This document shows positions 46,573 to 53,360 of a stretch of DNA of 58,161 nucleotides, piece after piece. The position numbers were made by a program, and so were the translations under genes. The notes beneath the pieces are model-generated. The model was given only the letters and a program-made list of their open reading frames with translations, did no database searches and was not told the DNA's origin. Positions within the stretch are counted from its first letter, which is position 1; each line of letters begins with the position of its first letter. The DNA comes from a virus: positions 1-58,161 of the IMG/VR virus record IMGVR_UViG_3300049048_000078; one strand, given 5' to 3'.

Positions 46573-46847
46573 GCCGCCTCCCCTGCCACCGTTGCAGCCA
46601 AGTCGAGCAACGGGCGCCCCTTGGGATGCGGCCACTGCGGATCGGCCACGCGCGACCAGTTCGCTTCAGGACAAAGATCCTCGACGGCAACGGAGCCCAA
46701 AGTTGCATGCTCAATTGCTGGAGCGCGATCAATCGGCGTTGGGCGCACACCGTTCGCCCACTGGCCGACAAGTTGGGCCGGGACGCCCAGAGTGACTGCA
46801 AGTTGTGACTTGCGCCCCCGTTCCGCGGTGTATTCATGGAGCTTCAT
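46569..46847 (-). CDS. Cro-like repressor, YdaS type
   Basis: 92 residues with a start at 46847. An ATG three codons earlier overlaps the -10 and is unlikely to be transcribed. MKLHEYTAERGRKSQLAVTL GVPAQLVGQWANGVRPTPID RAPAIEHATLG is the helix-turn-helix of YdaS-like Cro proteins. It is divergent from the CI-like gene with three shared operators between them, the lambda cro/cI geometry. The predicted transcript start falls on or near its ATG, so the message may be leaderless. Confidence 0.82.
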   Translation of the reverse strand: MKLHEYTAERGRKSQLAVTLGVPAQLVGQWANGVRPTPIDRAPAIEHATLGSVAVEDLCPEANWSRVADPQWPHPKGRPLLDLAATVAGEAA

Positions 46848-46854
46848 AAGCGCC

Positions 46855-46925
46855 ATCTTAAGCGCAACGCTTATTTTTAGTCAAGCGCCGCGCTTCTTCA
46901 TCTTTTTAAGCGCTCCGCTTCTAAT
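46855..46925. promoter_or_regulatory. OR-like operators with divergent promoters
   Basis: Three 13-bp operators of consensus AAGCG(C)NNCGCTT: 46860-46872, 46883-46895 and 46908-46920, spaced 23 and 25 bases. Leftward promoter: -35 TTGACT (46879-46884), -10 TAAGAT (46855-46860), 18-base spacer. Rightward promoter toward the CI-like gene: weak -35 near 46897, -10 TCTAAT (46920-46925), nine bases from the ATG at 46934. The same operators recur at 49845-49901. Confidence 0.82.
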
Positions 46926-46933
46926 CACTTCCA

Positions 46934-47353
46934 ATGAAGACCGTCGCTGAGATCCGTCGAGAAAAGTTAGAAATGCTGGCGCAGGAACTGGGGACAGTTG
47001 ATGCTGTTGCGGAGAAGGCAGGTACCTCGGCGGTCTATCTGAGCCAGATCAAAAATCGTGCGGTGGACTCGAAGACCGGGCGCCCACGAGAAATGGGAAC
47101 CACCCTCGCTCGCAAGCTCGAGAGTGGTTGTGGGAAGCCACCAGGATGGATGGATACAGACCCAAGTCCTGCGAAAGAAGCTTCAAGCGCAGCCATAGCT
47201 CTGCAGGAATGGGCTGAAACGGCTAGCCCTCGCTCACGCGAAGTAATAGACCAGCTCCGAATGCTGGCGCAAAAGAATGCACTGGGGGATGAAGAGTGGG
47301 ATCTGATCAGCCAACTAGCACTGCGCTTTCAGTTGAAAGCGAAGAAGAAATAG
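46934..47353 (+). CDS. CI-like lysogeny repressor without protease domain
   Basis: 139 residues. The N-terminal domain (VAEIRREKLEMLAQELGTVD AVAEKAGTSAVYLSQIKNRA) is a helix-turn-helix of the lambda-repressor type. The remainder (helices with SRPREMG-like linker, then EVIDQLRMLAQKNALGDEEW DLISQLALRF) has no Ala-Gly cleavage site or S24 Ser/Lys pair. It therefore should not be cut by RecA. Release may depend on the two antirepressors. It lies between OR-like and OL-like operators. Its 3' end is overlapped by 58 bases by the kinase gene. Confidence 0.82.
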   Translation: MKTVAEIRREKLEMLAQELGTVDAVAEKAGTSAVYLSQIKNRAVDSKTGRPREMGTTLARKLESGCGKPPGWMDTDPSPAKEASSAAIALQEWAETASPRSREVIDQLRMLAQKNALGDEEWDLISQLALRFQLKAKKK

Positions 47354-48195
47354 GCTCTGCCAACGACAGCACTTTCGGCCTGGCGCCAAAACCTGTCAGG
47401 GTGCTGCGGTTGAACCGTGGTGCCGAACGCATAGAGCGCGCGCGTGAGGAAAGCAAGGACGACGAGCTCTGGCTGGGCAGCGCTTACGACCCGAATGACG
47501 CCGACAGCGACGATATCGGCGTTTATGTTCGCATTGCCAACCCCATGCCCGTGGTCGCAGAACTGATGTGTGCGGTGATCGGCCGCTCCTTGGGCCTCCC
47601 TGTCCCCGAGCCTTTTCTGGTGAGCATTGACAAGGGGGGGCTTTCCGACTCTCGCCTGCTCCCCCAAGAGAAACCTGCCCTTGCCTTCGCCAGCCTGAAT
47701 GTGGGCGGGCAAACCTTCAGCCAGCTGCTACGCGGAGACAGCCCCACGATGCGGGCAATGCTCATGAAGTGGGAGCATATGATTCCAGTGGCCACCTTCG
47801 ACGAGTGGATGGCAAACAGAGACCGGAACCTCAGCAACATCCTCTTCGTGGCAAATGTGCTGTGGATCATCGACCACGCAGAGGCCTTCCATGGCAAAGC
47901 ACGCGGCCTGTTCGGGCTGTCCGAACTGATCGAAGATCCGAGTTCCAACGTCCTAGGGGACATCCTTGCCAAGTGCACCCCCGCTGAGTGCGCTGTTCAT
48001 TTGGAGGCGGCCCAGTCGTGGCTTTCCAAAACAGCCTTTCAAGTCGACATTCAGGAGGCTGCTACGTGTGCTGACATCGATCACTGGCAGACAGCCGAAC
48101 AGAAGGCGGAATTGCTAGACTTCGTCACCCAACGACTCACCCTCACGCACCGTCTGCTATGCACCCGTCTGGGCCACCCTCAGTTACTCCCTTGA
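47296..48195 (+). CDS. HipA-like protein kinase
   Basis: 299 residues, beginning inside the repressor gene in another frame. KPVRVLRLNRGAERIERAR then DDIGVYVRIANPMPVVAELM CAVIGRSLGLPVPEPFLVSI is the N-lobe pattern of the HipA-like (PF20613-type) kinases. The catalytic loop is FDEWMANRDRNLSNILF (about residues 168-184) and the metal-binding motif is WIIDHAEAF (about 191-199). Such kinases phosphorylate unknown proteins, and HipA itself inactivates a tRNA synthetase. The deep overlap with the repressor means it is made in the lysogen. The first 40 residues may not all be translated if a later start is used. Confidence 0.8.
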   Translation: MGSDQPTSTALSVESEEEIGSANDSTFGLAPKPVRVLRLNRGAERIERAREESKDDELWLGSAYDPNDADSDDIGVYVRIANPMPVVAELMCAVIGRSLGLPVPEPFLVSIDKGGLSDSRLLPQEKPALAFASLNVGGQTFSQLLRGDSPTMRAMLMKWEHMIPVATFDEWMANRDRNLSNILFVANVLWIIDHAEAFHGKARGLFGLSELIEDPSSNVLGDILAKCTPAECAVHLEAAQSWLSKTAFQVDIQEAATCADIDHWQTAEQKAELLDFVTQRLTLTHRLLCTRLGHPQLLP

Positions 48196-49064
48196 TTCAC
48201 GCGATCTCCGCCAGGAGCGGGCGTGTCTCCGGCCAACGGGCGGTCATCGAGTTCTCCCCAAAACTGGTCTCTATTGAGAAGCTGTGCGCCGGCGTCGTCT
48301 TGCGCACAGACGGCGGGGATGTCGTCACTGGCTGCGCGCTGGACAAGCGCAAGCTTTCACATGCCTTCGGTGAGCCTGGAGTGGCGCTGTTCGAGATCGC
48401 CAATGTGCTCTGCGAGTCGTTGGCCATGCATTGGCGATCCACTGGGAGCGCCGAGGGATGGGTGCCCCCCTTTGAAGGTGCCAAGATCGCGCGCCTGAGC
48501 GAGTTCACCGCTAAGGATGCCGCGTCGGCAATCGCCCAGATCAACGACCACCACAGCACATTGAATACCCTCCTCCATGGGTACGAGATCACGGAAATTT
48601 CTCGTGCAACCAACATCGTGGAGCGAGTCCGCGGCGCGGTGAAGCGCGATGCCAATGCGCGGCACCTGGAGAAGCGTTTCAACCGGGTGCTGACCGTAGG
48701 CGCAGGAGCGGCGCCGATGCGGGTCGACTTCCTCGGTCAGAACTTTGCGTGCTACTTCATCCAGATCGTACGCAGCCCGCGCCACGGGGAGATGAACACG
48801 GAGCGCGCCCTTGGCAAGATCTACGAATTGGAGTTACTCCGTAAATTTGTCCACAAGCCTAAGAAGAGCCTTGGGCTGCTCGATGAAGAGCGTCCCCAGG
48901 CCTTCGAACTTGTGATGGTGGGCGACCGCAACAATGCCATTCAGCAGCGCATCGTGTACCAGATCGAGGCAATGGCTGACAGAAGCGCCGTTCGGGCTCG
49001 GCTGCTCCCAGACCCGACGACCGCTGCGGCGCATGTCTCAGATCGTGAGCGCCTGGCCGCGTAG
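48159..49064 (+). CDS. Partner of the HipA-like kinase (DUF3037-like N-terminus)
   Basis: 301 residues, starting 37 bases inside the kinase gene. The segment QRAVIEFSPKLVSIEKLCAG VVLRTDGGDV resembles the start of DUF3037 proteins (R.Y.P....E..N.GVVL), which often follow HipA-like kinases in bacteria. The rest is longer than that family: a helical middle with VERVRGAVKRDANARHLEKR and a C-terminal domain with ARHGEMNTERALGKIYELEL-like sequence (NTERALGKIYELELLRKFVH). No catalytic motif is recognised. It probably modulates, or is a target of, the kinase. The family link is only a pattern match. Confidence 0.65.
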   Translation: MHPSGPPSVTPLIHAISARSGRVSGQRAVIEFSPKLVSIEKLCAGVVLRTDGGDVVTGCALDKRKLSHAFGEPGVALFEIANVLCESLAMHWRSTGSAEGWVPPFEGAKIARLSEFTAKDAASAIAQINDHHSTLNTLLHGYEITEISRATNIVERVRGAVKRDANARHLEKRFNRVLTVGAGAAPMRVDFLGQNFACYFIQIVRSPRHGEMNTERALGKIYELELLRKFVHKPKKSLGLLDEERPQAFELVMVGDRNNAIQQRIVYQIEAMADRSAVRARLLPDPTTAAAHVSDRERLAA

Positions 49065-49344
49065 CCTCGGCACTGTTGCTGCATCCGTCGTTCTGAGCGT
49101 GGCGCTGGTCCCTGCGCATGCTCGAATCGAGCGAGACCGCGCCCAGGTGCGCGCGTTCCGCGCTGAGCACCCCTGCCCCGCCACGGGCCGCACGCGCGGC
49201 GCCTGCCCGGGCTGGCACGTCGATCATGTGATTGCGCTGTGCGCTGGAGGTCCAGATAGGCCAAGCAACATGCAGTGGATCACGCGAGAGGACCACCGCT
49301 TCAAAACGCTGGTGGATGTGAGGGAATGCCGGAAGGCCCGCTAA
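49033..49344 (+). CDS. Exported HNH nuclease
   Basis: 103 residues. A signal peptide (about residues 8-31, LGTVAASVVLSVALVPAHA) is followed by FRAEHPCPATGRTRGACPG, then WHVDHVIALCAGGPDRPSNM QWITRE, an HNH motif with DH as metal/catalytic pair and N-M-Q-W as its second part. Two Cys before the motif suggest a disulfide or metal. Many beta-proteobacteria and prophages encode small periplasmic HNH proteins like this. A role in degrading incoming DNA would fit superinfection exclusion. Overlaps the preceding gene by 32 bases. Confidence 0.8.
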   Translation: MSQIVSAWPRSLGTVAASVVLSVALVPAHARIERDRAQVRAFRAEHPCPATGRTRGACPGWHVDHVIALCAGGPDRPSNMQWITREDHRFKTLVDVRECRKAR

Positions 49345-49543
49345 CTTCACCCATGCCTTCGCCAGCAGGGATGAACCCAGCAGAAGGGCCAAGCAGCTTC
49401 AGACTTTGCTTGATGCTCTTCACCTTTTTCTGCGCGTCGTTATCGTCAACGGCATAGAAGTTCAGCGCCCACTTCAAGCCGTCATGCTCGTATTCAAGGG
49501 CATAAAGTGTCTGGGCGTTCCACCCGCGAATGTGTTCTTTCAT
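49301..49543 (-). CDS. Small hypothetical protein, antisense to the operon end
   Basis: 80 residues: MKEHIRGWNAQTLYALEYEH DGLKWALNFYAVDDNDAQKK VKSIKQSLKLLG. A good ribosome site (AGGAG, 6 bases before ATG) and a protein-like core support it. The last 20 residues are loose and overlap the HNH gene on the opposite strand. Proteins of this look are scattered in beta-proteobacteria without function. Divergent from the DUF1508 gene, 11 bases away. Confidence 0.6.
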   Translation of the reverse strand: MKEHIRGWNAQTLYALEYEHDGLKWALNFYAVDDNDAQKKVKSIKQSLKLLGPSAGFIPAGEGMGEVSGPSGIPSHPPAF

Positions 49544-49554
49544 GAAGGGCTCCT

Positions 49555-49764
49555 ATGAAATTCGAGTACTACAACACTGGTCCGAAAGGCCTGCTGGCTG
49601 CGGCTTCCGGCGAAAGAGGAAGCTGGCGTTGGCGCTTTGTTGCGAACAACGGAGAGACCGTTGCCAGCGGCGAGGCTTACGTGAACAAAGCTGATTGCTT
49701 GAGAGCGATTGCACTGCTCAAGTCCACTCACGCACTTACGCCGGTGGTCGAAACGAACAGCTAA
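49555..49764 (+). CDS. DUF1508 (YegP-like) small protein
   Basis: 69 residues. GSWRWRFVANNGETVASGEA YVNKADCLRAIALLKS is the DUF1508 domain (WRWRL.A.NGe.ia.s..Y..k..c..aI..v...), a small beta-beta-alpha fold. One copy is present, while E. coli YegP has two. Function unknown in the family, stress-linked expression is reported for some members. It sits between the lysogeny operon and the OL region, ending in a strong terminator. Confidence 0.8.
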   Translation: MKFEYYNTGPKGLLAAASGERGSWRWRFVANNGETVASGEAYVNKADCLRAIALLKSTHALTPVVETNS

Positions 49765-49784
49765 GACCGCCACAGCACAAACCC

Positions 49785-49810
49785 AAAACCGCCCATGAGG
49801 CGGTTTTTTT
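49785..49810 (+). terminator. Terminator after the DUF1508 gene
   Basis: Stem AAAACCGCC/GGCGGTTTT with loop CATGA and a run of seven T. It ends the rightward lysogeny transcripts 35 bases before the OL-like operators, isolating them from PL. Confidence 0.88.
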
Positions 49811-49844
49811 GTCGCCCCGCCCAGGCTAGGCCCGGGATACAGTT

Positions 49845-49906
49845 TAGCGCCACGCCTAAATATATGAAGCGCCACGCTTGACTTTATTAAGCGCTACGCT
49901 TACAGT
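49845..49906 (+). promoter_or_regulatory. OL-like operators with early promoter PL
   Basis: Three operators like those at 46.9 kb: TAGCGCCACGCCTA (49845-49858, weaker), AAGCGCCACGCTT (49867-49879) and AAGCGCTACGCTT (49889-49901), spaced about 22 bases. A strong rightward promoter has -35 TTGACT (49878-49883) and -10 TACAGT (49901-49906), 17-base spacer, overlapped by the second and third operators. The shared operators make this the second arm of a lambda-type switch. Confidence 0.85.
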
Positions 49907-49944
49907 ACATCCCAACGCACCACCCAACCCCGGGCCGGTGCGGT

Positions 49945-50156
49945 GGAGAGAGCAGATAGGTGTGGCGGCGACGAAGCACGGGAAACCTGCAACGGGGTCG
50001 CAAGACAGCCGAGAAGCCGGGAGTCGATACCCGGGGAAGATTTGGAGTCCATGCCCCAGGCGGCGCGAAAGCGCGGGAGGCATGGCTTGTGGGGCACGTC
50101 AGACAGTGCCATAGCCGGGAATGGCCGTCCGGCCCACACCTACCTGCTCTCTCTCC
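49945..50156 (+). ncRNA. Large structured leader RNA of the PL operon
   Basis: A 212-nt unit closed by a long stem: 49945-49965 pairs with 50134-50156 (about 20 pairs, one mismatch, one 2-nt bulge). Inside are five further helices in a row: GCGAC/GTCGC (49968-50001), CCGGG/CCCGG (50017-50034), CCATGCC/GGCATGG (50049-50085) enclosing GCGC-GAAA-GCGC with a GNRA tetraloop (50063-50074), GGCAC/GTGCC (50093-50110) and CCGG/CCGG (50115-50132). It begins about 30 bases after the PL start and ends 18 bases before the first gene. No long reading frame fits. By position it could be a processive antitermination RNA (put-like), a riboregulator or a trans-acting RNA. Confidence 0.7.
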
Positions 50157-50174
50157 GATCAACAAGGAGAGACC

Positions 50175-50366
50175 ATGCAGAACATTCACCCGACGATGCG
50201 CCCGTTCGTGGCGCCCTGGGCTCCAAAGGAGCCGGTAGACCCGCTCCAGGCCGCCCGCGCCGAAGACTGGGCAGCGGTCCAGCAGGCCGAAGCCCAAGAC
50301 CCTCGCCTGCTGCGCGCCCTGCGTGATCAGCAGCAGTACCTGCAGAACACGGGGGTGTTGTCGTGA
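50175..50366 (+). CDS. Small hypothetical early protein
   Basis: 63 residues: MQNIHPTMRPFVAPWAPKEP, then an acidic helical tail (AEDWAAVQQAEAQDPRLLRA LRDQQQYLQNTG). Ribosome site AAGGAGAG lies 6 bases before the ATG, right after the structured leader. First protein of the PL operon. It might be a small early regulator or antitermination factor, but nothing in the sequence proves it. Confidence 0.62.
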   Translation: MQNIHPTMRPFVAPWAPKEPVDPLQAARAEDWAAVQQAEAQDPRLLRALRDQQQYLQNTGVLS

Positions 50367-50674
50367 AGGCACTTCGTGAATCGTTGGCGCGAGTGCGCGA
50401 AACGTGCCCTGCAGTTGACGGAGCTGCCAGCGCCTTTGCAAGCGCGGTCGAGAGCGACATCCGAATGCACTTGGATGTCCTGGTGACCAGCGTGAAAGTG
50501 CAGACAACCACTCTCCGCGACGCATTCATTGAAGCGCTGAACGAGCGCAATGAGGCCCGCGAAGAGCGCGACGCTGCACAAGCAGAAGTCGAATCCCTGC
50601 AGACCCAATTGGCCGAGCGCGACGCCCAGATTCAAGAACTGCGCGCTCAGATCCATGCACTGGAGGCCGCATGA
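50363..50674 (+). CDS. Small coiled-coil early protein
   Basis: 103 residues. Residues 1-50 are helical (MKALRESLARVRETCPAVDG), and residues 55-103 are a strong coiled coil (NERNEAREERDAAQAEVESL QTQLAERDAQIQELRAQIHA). Such short coiled-coil proteins occur in early operons without known role. Start and stop overlap neighbours. Confidence 0.62.
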   Translation: MKALRESLARVRETCPAVDGAASAFASAVESDIRMHLDVLVTSVKVQTTTLRDAFIEALNERNEAREERDAAQAEVESLQTQLAERDAQIQELRAQIHALEAA

Positions 50675-51039
50675 ACACCCCCCTCACCCCCCGCGACATC
50701 GCCGCCATGACGGCGCACGCCGCTGGCATCAAGGCTGAGAACGTGGCGCCGGTCATGCCGACCCTGCATGTGTTCTCGCAATACGCGGAGATCGAACTGC
50801 GTACCGCCGATGGGCGAACCGTCGCTGTTCTCAGCCAGCACTTCGCAAACATCGCCCGCCGTCTGGCGGCCTGCTGGAACGCTGCTGGTGACACGCCCAC
50901 GGAGACGCTGGAGTCCTGCGCGCATTGGTCCGACATCGTGAAGTCGCCATTGAGCCACCGCCAGCACATCCCAGCTGAGGCAGCCGCTGTCGGCGCTGCG
51001 CTGGATTCCGAATCTCTTGAACAAGGCGAGGTGCTGTGA
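50671..51039 (+). CDS. Hypothetical early protein
   Basis: 122 residues. A middle part, LHVFSQYAEIELRTADGRTV AVLSQHFANIARRLAACWNA, is alpha/beta and may be the folded core. The ends are loose. Phrases such as (L.LTR.F..NA.RI.ACVNA.AG) are seen in unrelated phage proteins. No function assigned. Ends in a TGATG overlap with the next gene. Confidence 0.6.
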   Translation: MNTPLTPRDIAAMTAHAAGIKAENVAPVMPTLHVFSQYAEIELRTADGRTVAVLSQHFANIARRLAACWNAAGDTPTETLESCAHWSDIVKSPLSHRQHIPAEAAAVGAALDSESLEQGEVL

Positions 51040-51278
51040 TGCCCCCACTTGAAAACATCAAATTCGCCGCTGCCGTCCTGGCGGTCGTGCTCGCCCTGGG
51101 CTGCGGCCATTACTTGGACGGTGCCCCATCCGACATGCAGGCTGAAGAAGCCACGGCCGCCAGCTTGCGCGATGCGCTCGCCCAGGCCCAAGCCGAGCGG
51201 CCTGACCTGTGGACGCCAGAGCGCCGTGCACGCGCCGCAGCGGCTGCTGGGCTGGTGGCACGGGGAGTGCAGCCATGA
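51039..51278 (+). CDS. Small membrane or lipoprotein, early region
   Basis: 79 residues. One hydrophobic segment (IKFAAAVLAVVLALGCGHYL) ends with L-G-C, which may be a lipobox or part of an anchor. The remainder is helical and Ala-rich (ATAASLRDALAQAQAERPDL). Early phage membrane proteins can act in exclusion or host takeover, but no homologue is recognised. Overlaps the next gene by four bases. Confidence 0.58.
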   Translation: MPPLENIKFAAAVLAVVLALGCGHYLDGAPSDMQAEEATAASLRDALAQAQAERPDLWTPERRARAAAAAGLVARGVQP

Positions 51279-52240
51279 GCGCAAACACCAAGATCGAATG
51301 GTGCGACCACACCTTTAACCCCTGGGAAGGCTGCCAGGAGACTAGCCCGGGTTGCAAAAACTGCTACGCCGAGGCACGCAACGCCCGCTTCGGCGGCGGC
51401 ACAGCCATCAACTTCGGCCCAGGCGCACCCCGCCGCCGCACCAGTGCCGCCAACTGGGCAATGCCCAAGCGCTGGAACGCCCAGGCCGACGCCTTCCTGG
51501 CCCAGCACGGCCGCCGCCAGCGGGTGTTCTGCGCCTCGCTGGCCGACGTGTTCGACAACGCGGTGGACCCGCAGTGGCGCGCCGACCTGTTCAGCCTGAT
51601 CCAGCAAACCCCCAACCTTGACTGGCTGCTGCTCACCAAGCGCATCGGGAACGTGCGTGGAATGCTCGCCGAACTGGCCCACGGCAGCGACCCCGACCTG
51701 ACGTTGCTGGACATGATGCCGCTGCCCAATGTGTGGCTGGGCGCGACCATCGTGAACCAGACCGAGGCCGACCGCGACATCCGCAAGCTGCTGGATGTGC
51801 CCGCGCGCGTGCGTTTCCTGAGCATGGAGCCACTGCTGGGCCCCGTGTCGTTCGAAGGTCTGTTCGCCGACCCGCACGACGTGCGCGACGGCACCAACAT
51901 GGTGGAGGCACTGGACTGGGTCATCGTCGGCGGCGAAAGCGGTCCTGGCGCCCGACCCATGCACCCCGACTGGGCCCGCAGCCTGCGCGACCAGTGCGAG
52001 GCCGCTTGCACGCCTTTCCTGTTCAAGCAGTGGGGCGAGTGGACTCCTGGCGAGAACGTTGAGCGCCAGCGCGGGACTGTGGATACCGCCTTCCTCCTTG
52101 AGGACGGCTGGCACATCTGCCCGCTGAACCTAGCGACCGATGACGGCCATATCGACGATGAGCCAGACCTCTATCGGGTCGGCAAGAAGGAGGCCGGCCG
52201 CCTGCTGGACGGCCGTACACACGACGACTTCCCAACATGA
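51275..52240 (+). CDS. Phage Gp37/Gp68 family protein (DUF5131)
   Basis: 321 residues. The start TKIEWCDHTFNPWEGCQETS PGCKNCYAEA carries the three-Cys cluster of the Gp37/Gp68 (DUF5131) family. Family landmarks also include CASLADVFDNAVDP, WLLLTKRIGNV, LPNVWLGATIVNQTEAD and LDWVIVGGESGPGARPMHPD WARSLRDQC. The CxxxxxGCxxCYA cluster resembles iron-sulfur ligands of radical SAM-type proteins. Activity in the family is unknown. Found in many phages and mycobacteriophages near replication genes. Confidence 0.9.
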   Translation: MSANTKIEWCDHTFNPWEGCQETSPGCKNCYAEARNARFGGGTAINFGPGAPRRRTSAANWAMPKRWNAQADAFLAQHGRRQRVFCASLADVFDNAVDPQWRADLFSLIQQTPNLDWLLLTKRIGNVRGMLAELAHGSDPDLTLLDMMPLPNVWLGATIVNQTEADRDIRKLLDVPARVRFLSMEPLLGPVSFEGLFADPHDVRDGTNMVEALDWVIVGGESGPGARPMHPDWARSLRDQCEAACTPFLFKQWGEWTPGENVERQRGTVDTAFLLEDGWHICPLNLATDDGHIDDEPDLYRVGKKEAGRLLDGRTHDDFPT

Positions 52241-52329
52241 AAGCCGGCCTCGCCTTCTCCGCCTGGCTCCTGGCCACTTCCGCTGCCCTCGCCTTCTACA
52301 TGGCGTGGGTGCATCAGCCCTTTCTCTGA
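52237..52329 (+). CDS. Tiny membrane protein (30 residues)
   Basis: MKAGLAFSAWLLATSAALAF YMAWVHQPFL: one membrane helix and little else. Its ATG overlaps the stop of the Gp37/Gp68 gene (ATGA) and the stop lies 23 bases before recT, in the operon's path. Size alone makes it uncertain. Confidence 0.5.
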   Translation: MKAGLAFSAWLLATSAALAFYMAWVHQPFL

Positions 52330-52352
52330 CACCTGAACCACTGAGGACCCAC

Positions 52353-53360
52353 ATGACCGCATCTACAACCACCGAACAACACGCGCTTGCCCTCAGCGGC
52401 GCCAGCAGCACAGGCCTGGTGCTCAGCAACGACACCATGGAGAAGGCCTTCCGCATGGCAGAGCTCATGGCTTCCGGCAAGAGCACGGTGCCCCGTCACC
52501 TGCAAGGTAGCCCGGCGGACTGCATGGCAGTCACGCTGCAAGCGCTGCAGTGGAACATGTCGCCCTTCGCGGTGGCGCAAAAGACTCACATCGTGAACGG
52601 CACGCTCGGCTACGAGGCGCAGCTGGTGAATGCAGTGCTGCAGTCCACTGGCGCCATCGTGGGCGAGTTCGAGTACGAATACCAGGGCACCGGGAACGAG
52701 CTGCAGTGCCGTGTCGGCGCGATCCCTCGCGGCAAGGGCGCAATCAAGTGGGGCGAGTGGCTGTCCATCAAGGACGTCACCACCAAGAACTCCCCGCTGT
52801 GGAAGACGAACCCCAAGCAACAGATGGGGTACCTGCAGGTCAAGAACTGGGCCCGCGCATTCAAGCCGGGCGCCATTTTGGGGGTCTACACCCCAGACGA
52901 GCTGGAAGTCTCCGGAGGCATCAAGGACATGGGCCCCGCCGACGAGGTGAAGCCGGAGCTCACCCCCTACCCCGCCGAGCAGTTCGCCGCAAACCTGCCG
53001 AAGTGGCGCGAGGTCATCCAGGGCGCCCGCAAGACGGCAGACGACCTGATCGCCTTCACGGAATCGCGCAACCCCAACACGCCGATGACCGAAGAGCAGA
53101 AGGCCACGTTGCGCGGCTTCAAGCCGGTGAAGAACGCGGCGGCCACCGATGTGCAGCCCAAGGGCGAAGCAGCAGCGCCAGCAGCTGAGCCGGGCCCCGC
53201 CATCACCTTCGGCGAGGCGAACGACAAGTTGAACGCCGCGAAGGATGTGGACGCCCTGAACGTGGCCGCCGACCTGATCGCCCAGGTGGCGGACGCACAG
53301 CAGCAGGCCGAGCTGAACGCGATTTACGAACAACGCAAGTTCGCGCTCGAAGCCGAGTAA
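52353..53360 (+). CDS. recT: RecT-family single-strand annealing recombinase
   Basis: 335 residues. Core RecT features: a helix before MAELMASGKSTVPRHLQGSP ADCMAVTLQALQWNMSPFAV AQKTHIVNGTLGYEAQLVNA VLQ, then EWLSIKDVTTKNSPLWKTNP KQQMGYLQVKNWARAF and the end VYTPDEL. RecT coats single strands and anneals them, working with the exonuclease encoded two genes on. The last 80 residues are a flexible tail with low-complexity Ala/Pro. Ribosome site GAGGA precedes the ATG. Confidence 0.93.
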   Translation: MTASTTTEQHALALSGASSTGLVLSNDTMEKAFRMAELMASGKSTVPRHLQGSPADCMAVTLQALQWNMSPFAVAQKTHIVNGTLGYEAQLVNAVLQSTGAIVGEFEYEYQGTGNELQCRVGAIPRGKGAIKWGEWLSIKDVTTKNSPLWKTNPKQQMGYLQVKNWARAFKPGAILGVYTPDELEVSGGIKDMGPADEVKPELTPYPAEQFAANLPKWREVIQGARKTADDLIAFTESRNPNTPMTEEQKATLRGFKPVKNAAATDVQPKGEAAAPAAEPGPAITFGEANDKLNAAKDVDALNVAADLIAQVADAQQQAELNAIYEQRKFALEAE

